From assembly GCF_005217525.1 (NCBI RefSeq), contig NZ_PNXQ01000016.1:1068736-1132735 (forward strand): a DNA stretch of 64,000 nucleotides. The letters run 5' to 3'. Below, one piece after another: positions 7,437 to 15,729 of this stretch. Under the pieces are notes generated by a model that was given only the letters and a program-made list of their open reading frames with translations, had not been told where the DNA came from and did no database searches. Numbering within the stretch: position 1 is the stretch's first letter; every line of letters starts with the position of its first letter. This DNA comes from Paenibacillus terrae (GTDB lineage: Bacteria > Bacillota > Bacilli > Paenibacillales > Paenibacillaceae). Position numbers and translations under genes: made by a program.

Positions 7437-8468
7437 ATGAAATCTCACTCAATACGCTTTTGGATACAAAAGGTGCTGCTGCTGCTACTTGTTTTACTAT
7501 TCAGTGTCTCTCAGCAATCGTTCATTATAGCTGATGCCGCTCCACCTGTTAATTCCCAGGCCTCTGCCAAAGCCAGGCAACTACTTGCCTACCTTTCCAA
7601 TGTACCAGAGGGTACGCTAATCTCCGGACAGCATGACTACTTGGAGGCACCAGATGAACAAAACAACAAGTTGCAACAAATCAGCGGACAATATGCAGGT
7701 GTTCATGGCTATGAGTTTGGAGGATTAGCCAACCAGTCCCACGCCGCCTTACGAGAGCAGCGTCTACGTGTTGTGAACAGCGCTATCCAGTGGAGCCAGT
7801 CTGGCGGAATTGTTGCGATCACCTTTCATCAGGCGCTCCCAGATAAACCTAAAACGTGGAAAAACGTGCAAACCAAGCTCAGTCAGGCTGACTTTAATCG
7901 CTACATCACACCGGGTACCCCGCAATATCGACAGCTGATTGCCGATATTGATGAGGTCGCACTTTCCCTCAAAACGTTGCGGGACGCAGATGTGCCTGTT
8001 CTGTGGAGACCCTATCATGAAATGAACGGCAACTGGTTCTGGTGGGGAAACAAACAAAATTACGCCCAGCTCTGGAATGTGATGTATGACCGATTCGTTA
8101 ATGTTCACCATCTGAATAATCTGTTATGGGTATGGAGTCCGAATGCACCGAACGCATACAGCACACCATACAGTCGAACCTTTCCAGGTATAAACAGAGT
8201 GGATATTCTCGCAGCTGATATTTATAACAATGATTACAAATACTCCTATTACACAGGACTGCTCAAGCTTGCACAAGGCAAGCCAATCGGAATTGGGGAA
8301 AGTAATATCCTACCGAGCGCCAATGTGTTAAAAAACCAACCCGACTGGGTCTATGCCATGACATGGGGAAAGGAGCTATCCGCAACCAATTCGCAATCAA
8401 CGATCAGAACATTTATGAATCAGAATAATATTATCACGCGGGACCTTCTCAACGAGGCACTGCGCTGA
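7437..8468 (+). CDS. Secreted GH26 endo-beta-1,4-mannanase (343 aa)
   Basis: It hydrolyses internal beta-1,4 bonds of mannans outside the cell. A Sec signal peptide covers about residues 1-35 (hydrophobic LLLLLVLLFSVS, cleavage near ADA-APP). The mature part is a single GH26 barrel. Seen: the acid/base Glu195 in WRPYHEMNGNWFWW, the nucleophile Glu288 in IGIGESN, and the substrate-platform segment WVWSPN. No carbohydrate-binding module or linker is present, so it is a minimal single-domain enzyme like Bacillus GmuG/ManB. The ATG follows AAAGGAGGAG. Endo-mannanase is the most likely activity in GH26, but other beta-mannan activities cannot be excluded by eye. Confidence 0.9.
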   Translation: MKSHSIRFWIQKVLLLLLVLLFSVSQQSFIIADAAPPVNSQASAKARQLLAYLSNVPEGTLISGQHDYLEAPDEQNNKLQQISGQYAGVHGYEFGGLANQSHAALREQRLRVVNSAIQWSQSGGIVAITFHQALPDKPKTWKNVQTKLSQADFNRYITPGTPQYRQLIADIDEVALSLKTLRDADVPVLWRPYHEMNGNWFWWGNKQNYAQLWNVMYDRFVNVHHLNNLLWVWSPNAPNAYSTPYSRTFPGINRVDILAADIYNNDYKYSYYTGLLKLAQGKPIGIGESNILPSANVLKNQPDWVYAMTWGKELSATNSQSTIRTFMNQNNIITRDLLNEALR

Positions 8469-8475
8469 AATCACA

Positions 8476-8519
8476 AAAAAAGCTCAACTTCGCTCTATGA
8501 GTGAAATTGAAGCTTTTTT
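8476..8519. terminator. Bidirectional terminator between the mannanase and the next gene
   Basis: A-rich AAAAAAGCTCAACTTCGCTC pairs imperfectly with GAGTGAAATTGAAGCTTTTTT, giving T-runs on both strands. It lies between convergent genes. Confidence 0.65.
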
Positions 8520-8540
8520 GAGCCTAACCAAGCCAAGCGC

Positions 8541-8756
8541 TTAACTATTTCTAATTACTTCTTCCAGATCAATATCGGCATAAGCCTCTTCACCGAGATG
8601 CACAGATACAATGGTATAGATCCGCTTGGTCAGTCTTGACATCAGTCGATCTCCCGGTGCTACTGAATATTCTTCCCGATAATCTCCAATTTTGTGAAAA
8701 CCGCTGGACATATGGATGTACAAACTGCCTCTTCGTGTTTTACCATGTACCAACAT
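8541..8756 (-). CDS. Small hypothetical protein (71 aa)
   Basis: The start is placed at ATG 8756 because AGGAGGAG ends about 5 bases upstream of it. A longer frame opens at 8792 without a clear ribosome site, and there the AGGAGGAG would code for Gly-Gly. The product is soluble, mixed alpha/beta and basic at its N-terminus, and ends IDLEEVIRNS. No family is recognised. Confidence 0.5.
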   Translation of the reverse strand: MLVHGKTRRGSLYIHMSSGFHKIGDYREEYSVAPGDRLMSRLTKRIYTIVSVHLGEEAYADIDLEEVIRNS

Positions 8757-8846
8757 CAAATCTCCTCCTGCTGTAACCATTCCTAATTTCATCTGTTACA
8801 TGTATATCGGTCAGAATAAGATATGATATAAGTCCGCGTTTAAACC

Positions 8847-8882
8847 AAACGGGCCTGCCAGTAATATGACAGACCCGTTTTT
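8847..8882. terminator. Terminator downstream of glycerol dehydrogenase
   Basis: AAACGGG (8847-8853) pairs with CCCGTTT (8874-8880), with an extended imperfect inner stem. T-runs are present on both sides, longer on the plus strand. Confidence 0.55.
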
Positions 8883-8914
8883 GCAAAAGATATTTTAATT
8901 CTTTAGGGAAAAAA

Positions 8915-10018
8915 CTATCCCTGATAGGATTCTGCAATCGCATTCGCCGCAATGATGGCGTTGTACACGTCAGCAGGACTGACCGGAAACGGCATATTGA
9001 CCATCGTGTCATTCGATGCACAGGCAGCTTCGGCTACTTGACGCCATTCAGCCTCGACAAACTCCTCTACACCCAGATCACGAAGCGTCAATGGAAGACC
9101 TACGTCCTTAACCAGTTTGATGACCGTTTCCAGTTCCTCTTTCGGTGCATTTTCCAGCACCAGCTGAGTTAGCAAACCGAATGTGACCTTCTCGCCATGC
9201 TGTGCTTTATGCAGTGAAGGAACAGCCGTCATGCCATTATGAATCGCATGAGCTGCTGCCAAACCACCTGATTCCGCACCAACACCACTCAGATAAATTG
9301 TCGCTTCAATGGTATCCTCCACCGCGCGAGTATACACTTTACGATCCACCGCAAGCTTGGCCTTCACGGCATTTTCCAGCAACGTATCATAACAGAGACG
9401 GGCCAGTCCCAGCCCTGTGGTGGAAGGCTTGTTCAGTACCAGGTTGTCCCCGTTGGACTGATAACAAGCCCGCGCTTCAAAATAAGTAGCCAGCGCATCG
9501 CCGATCCCGGCTGCAAAGAAACGTGCAGGCGCCGCTGCCAAAATGCCCGTATCCGCCAGTACAACGTCGGGATTGGTTGGCAGGAACAAATATTCATCAA
9601 AGGAGCCGTCTTTCTTGTAGATAACCGCGAGGGCAGTACAAGGGGCATCCGTAGAAGCAATCGTCGGGAAAATAACGACAGGCAGCTTTTCATAATAAGC
9701 CGTTGCCTTAGCGGTATCCAGCGTTTTACCGCCGCCGATCCCTATAATGATGTTAGCGCCATGCTTGCGCACCAATTCCCGGTTACGCTCAATTTCTTCT
9801 TTAGTACATTCATATTGGAATTTCTCGAAAATGGCCTGATTGCCAGCCGCTTCAATAGAAGCGCCAGCCTCCTTTTGCGCCTTTTCGAGTATAAACTCAT
9901 CACAAATAATAAAGGCTCTATCGCCATAATCTTTAATGTAGTCATTTAACGACGAGAGCAGATTCTGGCCAGAAATAAATTTCTTAGGTGAAGTGACGGA
10001 CCTTACAACGTTTGTCAT
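8915..10018 (-). CDS. gldA: Glycerol dehydrogenase, iron-containing alcohol dehydrogenase family (367 aa)
   Basis: It oxidises glycerol to dihydroxyacetone with NAD. The Rossmann-type half carries GIGGGKTLDTAKA (93-105) for nucleotide binding and PTIASTDAPCTAL (118-130). The metal ligands expected for the zinc-dependent GldA branch are Asp174 (GIGDALATY), His257 (AAHAIHNG) and His274 (KAQHGEKV), all present. The length equals that of the Bacillus enzymes. The ATG at 10018 follows AAGGAGG. It is transcribed alone, so pathway context (dihydroxyacetone kinase, glycerol dehydratase) is not given by the neighbours. Confidence 0.93.
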   Translation of the reverse strand: MTNVVRSVTSPKKFISGQNLLSSLNDYIKDYGDRAFIICDEFILEKAQKEAGASIEAAGNQAIFEKFQYECTKEEIERNRELVRKHGANIIIGIGGGKTLDTAKATAYYEKLPVVIFPTIASTDAPCTALAVIYKKDGSFDEYLFLPTNPDVVLADTGILAAAPARFFAAGIGDALATYFEARACYQSNGDNLVLNKPSTTGLGLARLCYDTLLENAVKAKLAVDRKVYTRAVEDTIEATIYLSGVGAESGGLAAAHAIHNGMTAVPSLHKAQHGEKVTFGLLTQLVLENAPKEELETVIKLVKDVGLPLTLRDLGVEEFVEAEWRQVAEAACASNDTMVNMPFPVSPADVYNAIIAANAIAESYQG

Positions 10019-10151
10019 GTAAATTCCTCCTTAGCTTTGACTCATACCGAAAACACGATGTATCTCAGTATGTGACAATTTAACTATAGACCTCTTTTGA
10101 CCCTGTTAAAAGACTGTTTATGGAATATTTTATGAACAAATTGTGTATCTC

Positions 10152-10700
10152 TCAAACTTTAGCGCTTTCATTCCATTCGGAATACAGCATCCCCATCATA
10201 ATACGGTCATAACTGTTGCCATCACGAAGAACAGCCGAACGAACTCTGCCCTCAAGCTGGAAACCCACCTTTTCGTAGGTCCGAATAGCCTGTTCATTGT
10301 ACTCAATAACATCCAGACCGACCCGATTCAAATTTAATTCGTAAAAAGCATAACGAAGAATGAGGCGCACCGCTTCGGTCCCGTAGCCCTTCCCACGGTA
10401 GTCCCCATTGCCAATGCCAACCGCCAACTGGCCGATCCGATTATTCCACTCAATCCCGTGAATGGCCACAAATCCGATCAGGACATCATCCTCTAACGTT
10501 CTCAATCGGAAATAGACTTCGTTCGAACTGGGTGAACCTTCCGATTCCATTTGCTTCAGCGTATAAGGAAGTGCCAGGTCTGTATCCACATTTCGCAGAT
10601 AATCTGCATCCTCTCCCCATTTGAACATCGTTTCGGCATCTTCTTCCCTAACAGCGGCTAGTTTAATCCGATCCCCGTAAAATAAATTTTCGATTGTCAT
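10152..10700 (-). CDS. GNAT-family N-acetyltransferase, RimJ/RimL type (182 aa)
   Basis: It has the GNAT fold of the RimJ/RimL/SpeG subgroup. The acetyl-CoA binding motif is GNGDYRGKGYGTEAVRLILR (residues 97-116, R/Q-x-x-G-x-G/A pattern), followed by motif B with NEQAIRTYEKVGFQLEGRVR. The length is typical. The ATG at 10700 follows AGGAGAT. It may acetylate a protein N-terminus, a polyamine or an antibiotic; the sequence does not tell which. It is transcribed alone. Confidence 0.85.
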   Translation of the reverse strand: MTIENLFYGDRIKLAAVREEDAETMFKWGEDADYLRNVDTDLALPYTLKQMESEGSPSSNEVYFRLRTLEDDVLIGFVAIHGIEWNNRIGQLAVGIGNGDYRGKGYGTEAVRLILRYAFYELNLNRVGLDVIEYNEQAIRTYEKVGFQLEGRVRSAVLRDGNSYDRIMMGMLYSEWNESAKV

Positions 10701-10968
10701 GACACTTCATCTCCTGTTTTATGTTGCCCATTTTTCCGCTCCAGCTATCATGATATTAAACGTCCGCAATATTAAGCCCCCTCAGGAATTCAATGTATAA
10801 ACTTTACAAAAAAATCGGACAAAATACAAACAAATAGCTATAAACTATCCACTCATCCTTTTTTATAGAAAAATATTCCTGATTCTGATAGACTATAACC
10901 AGTCTAATCCCCTACAAATTTGTATAAAGGACCGAGACTATAGTCATGAACAGAAAGGAAGAGTAAGG

Positions 10969-11220
10969 ATGAACAAACAATCCAAAATCGTCTCCATCGC
11001 ACTGGCATCGGCTCTAGTATTCAGCGTTTCTTTTCAATTCGCCCCCACCGTGGAGGCCAAAAAATCAAAAAAATCCCATAAATCAGCTACGCAAAGTTCC
11101 GTCTATTACAAAAACTGTACAGCTGTTAAAAAGGCAGGTAAGGCACCTCTCTACAAAGGTGATCCCGGCTACCGCTCAGCACTCGACCGTGATCATGACG
11201 GAATTGCCTGCGAAAAATAA
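10969..11220 (+). CDS. Secreted excalibur-domain calcium-binding protein (83 aa)
   Basis: A signal peptide (residues 1-29, MNKQSKIVSIALASALVFSV with cleavage near VEA) is followed by a lysine-rich linker (KKSKKSHKS). The compact excalibur domain comes next, with YKNCTAVKKAGKAPLYKGDP and the hallmark DRDHDGIACE. Its two cysteines fit the conserved disulphide and the Asp-rich loop binds calcium. Excalibur domains often accompany surface or secreted nucleases, but here the domain stands alone. The ATG follows AAAGGAAGAG. Confidence 0.88.
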   Translation: MNKQSKIVSIALASALVFSVSFQFAPTVEAKKSKKSHKSATQSSVYYKNCTAVKKAGKAPLYKGDPGYRSALDRDHDGIACEK

Positions 11221-11252
11221 TCTCTCATTACATTTGAATGGGTATTATGTAC

Positions 11253-11283
11253 AAAAAGACCCTGCGGCCGCAAGGTCTTTTTC
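11253..11283. terminator. Bidirectional terminator between convergent genes
   Basis: AAAAAGACC pairs with GGTCTTTTT, with an inner GCGGCCGC palindrome, between the excalibur gene and the KAS III-like gene. Confidence 0.85.
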
Positions 11284-11290
11284 ATATTTC

Positions 11291-12277
11291 TTAATATTTA
11301 TACAGCATAGCCACCAGCTGATATCCGGCTCCAATTGTCCAGAACAGCACATAATCACCGCGTCGGATGCGACCCGATTCAATGCCTTCATACAAGGCAA
11401 TGAACGGGCTACTGGTGCCCGTATAACCATAACGGTCACCCACATAGATCATTTGGGCGTCCTCCAGCTCCAAATGAGCCTGTATTTTCAGCACATTTGC
11501 CAATGAAAACTGGGACAGGCAATAAGCCCGTACATCCTGAGGCGCCAGTCCGTTCTTCTTCAAAATTCTCTTGAGCAGATCAAATGTGGGGGGCAATGCC
11601 ATATTGGCATCGAACGGGAGCCACTGAATATATTTTCCGGGTGCATTCCTTTGCAGTGTTGCCGCTAATCCCTGAGCCGGATACAAAATTTTATCTATAT
11701 TGACCACGTCCGTAAAATACATGGAATCTATAAAGCCGGTATCCTCTACTGTACGCTCCAAAATAGCCGCACACGCAGCATCTCCATAGTTAGCATACGT
11801 AATTTCATCCTCGGGGCCGGAAATGAGCGAGTTATAATCCGAACCGATAATAAGCGCCGTGCGCACATCGGGATTGGCCAGCATCGCTCGACTAGCTTGA
11901 TCAACAGCCACCGTCATGCCTGCACAATTCGCGTTAGAATCCATGACAACCACGTCATGTCTGGCCTCAATCGCTTGATGAATAAACAGGGCATTCATTG
12001 GAAACAGCGACTCTGGGACTTGGGTGGAAAACACGATCATGTCCACATCACGGCCTGTCATTTGAGCTTGATCCAGTGCTTTCTTGGCAGCCGCGATCCC
12101 CATCGTCAAGCCGTTCTCGTCCGGGTGATCAATAATGTAACGCTTTTTCCTGCCCATATGCTCCATGAAGCGCCGAATATCTTTGCCCTGTTCATCAAAA
12201 TGACGAATATAATATTCGTTATCCACCGAATGAGGCGGATGATACACACCCAATGCCTTTATTCTAATATGGCTCAT
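11291..12277 (-). CDS. KAS III (FabH)-like ketoacyl synthase with degenerate triad (328 aa)
   Basis: The protein has the two-lobed thiolase fold of beta-ketoacyl-ACP synthase III and the usual length. The acyl-accepting Cys118 is present in DSNANCAGM. The other two triad residues of FabH are missing. The region that normally reads HQAN is CLSQFSLANV (253-262), with Ser in place of His, and the GNTSAAS segment is DRYGYTGTSS (281-290), with Tyr285 in place of Asn. The fatty-acid FabH reaction needs all three, so this is probably a specialised acyltransferase or condensing enzyme rather than housekeeping FabH. The ATG follows GGGGG at good spacing. The gene lies 54 bases downstream of a STAS-like gene and the two probably form one operon. 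Confidence 0.82.
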   Translation of the reverse strand: MSHIRIKALGVYHPPHSVDNEYYIRHFDEQGKDIRRFMEHMGRKKRYIIDHPDENGLTMGIAAAKKALDQAQMTGRDVDMIVFSTQVPESLFPMNALFIHQAIEARHDVVVMDSNANCAGMTVAVDQASRAMLANPDVRTALIIGSDYNSLISGPEDEITYANYGDAACAAILERTVEDTGFIDSMYFTDVVNIDKILYPAQGLAATLQRNAPGKYIQWLPFDANMALPPTFDLLKRILKKNGLAPQDVRAYCLSQFSLANVLKIQAHLELEDAQMIYVGDRYGYTGTSSPFIALYEGIESGRIRRGDYVLFWTIGAGYQLVAMLYKY

Positions 12278-12331
12278 CAGCAGGTTCCCCCTTACACATG
12301 CATCTCGCTATTTGTCACCGCTTCAGAAACA

Positions 12332-12682
12332 TTATTGTACGACGATATCTACGTTGTTTAATCCTGCTTCACGTGCTACACGACCAAGCTGCATTTTAAT
12401 AATCGTTTGTTGAAGGCTGATCACAAAAATCACTTTGGCAAACCCGGTCTCTTTATACCGTACAAAAGAACCTTTCAGTTTTTCTACTTCTCCTGAGTCC
12501 AGCAGTGCCATTTGGGTACAGTCCACCTTGAGCGTAAAGCTGGAAGCCTGAATGGAGGAAGTCTTGGATACATACTCCTTGACAAAGCTATCATACTCAG
12601 TCGGGCTAAACACACCATTCACTGCCATATGTACCGTTTTAATGGTTTGATCCACTTCGATGCTGTAAGGATTTTGACTCAT
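12332..12682 (-). CDS. Small STAS/SpoIIAA-like protein (116 aa)
   Basis: The size and the alternating strand/helix pattern fit a STAS or SpoIIAA-like domain: strands VHMAVNGVFS, FTLKVDCT and AKVIFVISL, then a helix near MQLGRVAREAGL. There is no serine-phosphorylation motif I can be sure of. The ATG at 12682 follows AAAGGAG. It is the first gene of a two-gene operon with the unusual KAS III-like enzyme, so a partner or regulatory role for that enzyme is possible. This is inference. Confidence 0.5.
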   Translation of the reverse strand: MSQNPYSIEVDQTIKTVHMAVNGVFSPTEYDSFVKEYVSKTSSIQASSFTLKVDCTQMALLDSGEVEKLKGSFVRYKETGFAKVIFVISLQQTIIKMQLGRVAREAGLNNVDIVVQ

Positions 12683-12801
12683 TTCAGTAAGACTCCTTTG
12701 AATTCAGATTTTTTACTATTAAGAATATCGGAAAAATATGTAGAAATTTTAATATTAAAACAGATAAATCGACACTCATATATTACAAATTTGTGAATAT
12801 G

Positions 12802-12848
12802 CAAAAAAGCCGCCACTGCTCCTGGCTACAGGGAGCAACTGACGGCTA
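12802..12848 (-). terminator. Terminator of the SleB-like gene
   Basis: On the minus strand AGCCGTCAGTTGCTCC pairs imperfectly with GGAGCAGTGGCGGCT and is followed by TTTTTT. Confidence 0.8.
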
Positions 12849-12868
12849 ACAAGTGTTCTTACGTTGAA

Positions 12869-13528
12869 TTAATTTGTAAACGTATGGCGGCCGAGTGAAA
12901 TGACAGCCGGACGGCTCTTGCTCCACTTGGCTGTAGCAATGGCCGGATTGTAATAAAACAGGGACCCGTTCGTCGGATCTGCACCATTAAGAGCCTGTCT
13001 CGCCGCACGATACGCGGTCTTGTTCGGTTTCAGGCGGTATTGACCATCCTGTACAGCGGTGAACTGGCCTGGCTGCAAAATAACGTCCGGAATCGAGCTT
13101 GGAAATTCATTGGACTGCACACGGTTTAATACGACCGCCCCCACGGCTACCTGCCCTTGAAAAGATTCCCCGCGTGCCTCAGCATAAATAATCCGAGCCA
13201 GCTGGTCCAGGGCGGTTAAACGCACCTCCCCAAAGGAATCCAGCTTGGCTTGCGTTGCCGCTCCGGCTACACCGTCGGGCGTAAGACCGTAGTCCCGTTG
13301 GAAACGGGCAACCGCTTTACTGGTCAAAGAGCCATAATACCCAGTAAAACCGGCTTTAAAATAACCAAGCGAGTGAAGCTGCTGCTGAAGCTCCAGCACC
13401 TGCTCACTCTGAGTACCTTTCGCCAGCGTTGATGATTGTGCTTGTGCTTGTGCTTGTGCTGGCTCAACTGGCAACACAATGCCCAGCATACATGCGCAGG
13501 ACAGGATCAACGTAGAACATTTTTTCAT
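12869..13528 (-). CDS. SleB-type cell-wall/cortex hydrolase with peptidoglycan-binding domain (219 aa)
   Basis: A signal peptide (1-26, cleavage near AQA) is followed by a short QA repeat. A peptidoglycan-binding domain 1 spans about 37-95 (LELQQQLHSLGYFKAGFTGY, then FQRDYGLTPDGVAG). The Hydrolase_2/SleB catalytic domain spans about 104-218, with the catalytic Glu in RIIYAEARGE and the motif AVGAVVLNRVQS. SleB enzymes are lytic transglycosylases that degrade spore cortex on germination, and SleB needs YpeB. No ypeB lies here, so a vegetative or sporulation wall hydrolase such as a CwlJ/YkvT relative is equally possible. The ATG follows GAGGAGG. Confidence 0.85.
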   Translation of the reverse strand: MKKCSTLILSCACMLGIVLPVEPAQAQAQAQSSTLAKGTQSEQVLELQQQLHSLGYFKAGFTGYYGSLTSKAVARFQRDYGLTPDGVAGAATQAKLDSFGEVRLTALDQLARIIYAEARGESFQGQVAVGAVVLNRVQSNEFPSSIPDVILQPGQFTAVQDGQYRLKPNKTAYRAARQALNGADPTNGSLFYYNPAIATAKWSKSRPAVISLGRHTFTN

Positions 13529-13877
13529 ATTCCAGACAACCTCCTCTTTCTTGTTCTGTCCGGTACAACCGTACCGGCCTGTACAACTCAGGGACGTTTA
13601 TCCGATGAATGTTTCTTGGGCTATAGCTTATGCCTGGCTGCGGAAATGACGCGTTGCTACATTCGGAATCGGACAAGGATGCACTCACACGTCCGTTGCA
13701 GTATACCACAAGCCGCATTTACGTATCATCCGGCTCTGGTCCTAAGACTGTGAATACAAATAAACGCTAGCCTTAACGGACTGCGCGTGCCCTATTCCTT
13801 GCACACAACTTTGGGCGAATGCATAGGGTAGCTGTACGATCATCAAATTTTGAATAACAGAAAGGCAGGAACCACAC
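13529..13877. other. Intergenic stretch between divergent genes
   Basis: It holds the upstream regions of the SleB-like gene (minus) and the cupin gene (plus). Short open frames cross it, but none has a ribosome site or recognisable product. I see no clear structured RNA. Confidence 0.4.
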
Positions 13878-14549
13878 GTGGATTCATATATGGATTACAC
13901 CTCTCCCTCCGCACAATTTACTTATGATGTAAAAGACAATGTTCTATTTCAAAAGGATGCTCAAAACTACATCAACGAGCTTTCGATCCAGCAACTAAAT
14001 ACGTTGGCGAATATATCGCTGCTGGATATTTACCTCAGCACAGCTAACGTCATAGAGCCTCATTACCACCAAAATGCAGCAGAACTGGTATACTGCGTCT
14101 CTGGAGCAGTGACCGTGTCACTAATGAACCCTTTTACCCGCGAGTTGCACCATTTCCCGCTCACACCTGGTCAGGTCGCTAATGTTCCCCAGGGATGGTG
14201 GCACTACGAGGTCGCCACAATGGATCATACTCATTTGATAGCGATTTTTAATGCTCCCATCCCTGAATTCATCCTCGGCTCCGACATTTTGCGATTAACG
14301 CCAAGCAATATTCTCGCTCATACCTACTGCCTGAATGAGAATAAAATTCAGGAAGCGCTCGCTCCTATCAAAAAGCCTGTAATCATCGGTCCGCCTAATG
14401 ACTGCAAGCACCAGGCAGCTAAAAAGCCGGGAATACATGTGAGACTTGCCGATGCTCCCCCATACCAGCAGGTCGCCACGGAAAGAAACTATGCCCCTAC
14501 AAACGGATATCCCGGCTTCGCCTTTAATCCTTATCATGAATGGACCTAA
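13878..14549 (+). CDS. Cupin-domain protein (223 aa)
   Basis: A single cupin domain lies at about residues 45-135. Cupin motif 1 is IEPHYHQNAAELVYCVSG, with two His and one Glu as metal ligands, and motif 2 is GQVANVPQGWWHYE with its His. The pattern resembles one half of oxalate-decarboxylase or germin-like proteins, as found in Paenibacillus and Bacillus spore-associated cupins. The C-terminal 80 residues are proline-rich and of unknown fold. The GTG at 13878 is taken as start after AAAGGCAGG; an internal ATG at 13887 is also possible. A catalytic role is not proved, since single-cupin members may only bind sugars or metal. Confidence 0.75.
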   Translation: MDSYMDYTSPSAQFTYDVKDNVLFQKDAQNYINELSIQQLNTLANISLLDIYLSTANVIEPHYHQNAAELVYCVSGAVTVSLMNPFTRELHHFPLTPGQVANVPQGWWHYEVATMDHTHLIAIFNAPIPEFILGSDILRLTPSNILAHTYCLNENKIQEALAPIKKPVIIGPPNDCKHQAAKKPGIHVRLADAPPYQQVATERNYAPTNGYPGFAFNPYHEWT

Positions 14550-14656
14550 TCCTGATAAAATCATAAACCAGCGGGAATGCCCTCTCCCTGTATATTAGCC
14601 GTTACCGTTACATCATTCGTCTCATAAAATGCGAATGTACAAGAGGGGGTGATTGA

Positions 14657-14887
14657 ATGGACGCTTATTACAACTGCTTGGGCTGTATGAACAGACGGGT
14701 ACGTGTTTTGACCATGGACGGACAGCAGCACGAAGGAACCATCGTGAAGGTGGATCGCAATAACGTGTACTTAAAAAGGGAATCAAACGGGCGTGTTCAA
14801 ACGTCTGCTTTTTATCCTGGCTATGGATATGGTAATCAGCTCTTAACCTTGAGCCTGTTCACCCTGCTGGCAATTGCTTTAATTTAA
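14657..14887 (+). CDS. Small Sm-like protein with C-terminal membrane segment (76 aa)
   Basis: The core (residues 13-50, RRVRVLTMDGQQHEGTIVKV, then NNVYLKRE) has the strand pattern of an LSm/Hfq-like five-stranded barrel: a short hydrophobic strand, 'G..G.I..VD' and 'VYL'. The last 15 residues are hydrophobic (LLTLSLFTLLAIALI) and could anchor it in the membrane. The ATG follows AGAGGGGGTGA. A similar short LSm-like protein is encoded at 15380-15649. Small proteins of this pattern occur in Bacillales sporulation and coat gene sets, but the role here is unknown. Confidence 0.6.
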   Translation: MDAYYNCLGCMNRRVRVLTMDGQQHEGTIVKVDRNNVYLKRESNGRVQTSAFYPGYGYGNQLLTLSLFTLLAIALI

Positions 14888-14939
14888 TTAGCTGCTCCAC
14901 GTCAAGCCCTGTCTACCAAACGATGACACATCTTATGAC

Positions 14940-14980
14940 AGCAACCACCCCCGACAATCATCCGTCAGGGAGTGGTTGCT
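14940..14980 (+). terminator. Hairpin after the small Sm-like gene
   Basis: AGCAACCAC pairs with GTGGTTGCT around a 23-base loop. Only a short T stretch follows, so termination is likely but not certain. Confidence 0.4.
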
Positions 14981-15035
14981 GCTATTTGGGGTGTTTTACA
15001 ATCCAAACAAGTCTCTTGAATCCCTTAAAACGCTT

Positions 15036-15070
15036 AAATCCCCCACCAGCTATGCTCCGGTGAGGGATTT
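15036..15070 (-). terminator. Terminator of the YjcZ-like gene
   Basis: On the minus strand AAATCCCTCACC pairs with GGTGGGGGATTT around an 11-base loop, 17 bases after the stop codon. Confidence 0.55.
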
Positions 15071-15087
15071 AATACACTCATTTCAAA

Positions 15088-15207
15088 TTAGATCCATAAC
15101 GACTTGGTGATGATGACCAGCAGAATGAACAGTACCAAGATAGCCCCTGTTGATGTCCAAACTCCGCCTGGGTATCCACCGCCACAACCTCTTTCACATT
15201 CACTCAT
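15088..15207 (-). CDS. YjcZ-family sporulation peptide (39 aa)
   Basis: The product is a 39-residue peptide with a Cys/Gly-rich head (MSECERGCGGGYPGG) and one hydrophobic helix (AILVLFILLVIITKSLW). This is the layout of the YjcZ/SscA-like family of very small spore-assembly and membrane peptides in Bacillales. A strong GAAGGAGGAAC precedes the ATG at 15207. YjcZ members are typically expressed under sporulation sigma factors; I could not define the promoter here. Confidence 0.8.
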   Translation of the reverse strand: MSECERGCGGGYPGGVWTSTGAILVLFILLVIITKSLWI

Positions 15208-15379
15208 GGATAAGTTCCTCCTTCAATTCAAGGTACATCATAGCTTATGTATTGAGGCTTCCTATGGACCGGGCTTATCGGCAATGATGTGAATCTTTAC
15301 GTTGATTGGGCATCCGCCTACACCATTTCTGGGCAGGAGCATAAGATATCACAAATAATCCCCTGAAGGAGTGAAGCAA

Positions 15380-15649
15380 TTGAATCCAAATCAAGCGCTT
15401 AATTACAGTATGAACCAACCTTTTCCCCATCACCAGCATACCCCTCATCACATCATGGTGACCCCTGTGGACCCGTATGTGGTAGAAACATTAAAATCGG
15501 TCATTGGCAAATATGTTGTACTGGAGACCACTCGTGGCAGAATTGACGGTTGTGTAGTGGATTGTAAACCCGATCATGTCATTTTAGATGTGTATGGAAA
15601 GAAATTCTTTGTCCGGATCTGCGAAATCGTATGGATTATGCCCACCTAA
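15380..15649 (+). CDS. Small Sm-like protein (89 aa)
   Basis: The start is assigned to TTG 15380, eight bases after AAGGAG (15366-15371). The upstream in-frame GTG at 15371 overlaps that ribosome site and is unlikely. After a His/Pro-rich N-terminus (PFPHHQHTPHHIM) the C-terminal 55 residues (IGKYVVLETTRGRIDGCVVD, then HVILDVYGKKFFVRICEIVW) have the LSm-like barrel pattern of the DUF2642/spore-protein type. It resembles the protein at 14657-14887 in this core. A sporulation or coat role is inferred from family pattern and the neighbouring YjcZ peptide. Confidence 0.6.
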   Translation: MNPNQALNYSMNQPFPHHQHTPHHIMVTPVDPYVVETLKSVIGKYVVLETTRGRIDGCVVDCKPDHVILDVYGKKFFVRICEIVWIMPT

Positions 15650-15671
15650 GTATTTAAACAATCAGACGCCA

Positions 15672-15710
15672 AAATCCTCGCCGATCCTATACTGGATTCG
15701 CGAGGATTTA
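15672..15710. terminator. Bidirectional terminator
   Basis: AAATCCTCGC pairs with GCGAGGATTT between two convergent genes. Confidence 0.65.
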
Positions 15711-15729
15711 CTATAGTCACAAGCTTCTA

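Noticed and set aside
9202..9949. Several open frames on the plus strand within the glycerol dehydrogenase gene
   Set aside because: They are antisense shadows of gldA with no ribosome site and no protein-like composition.
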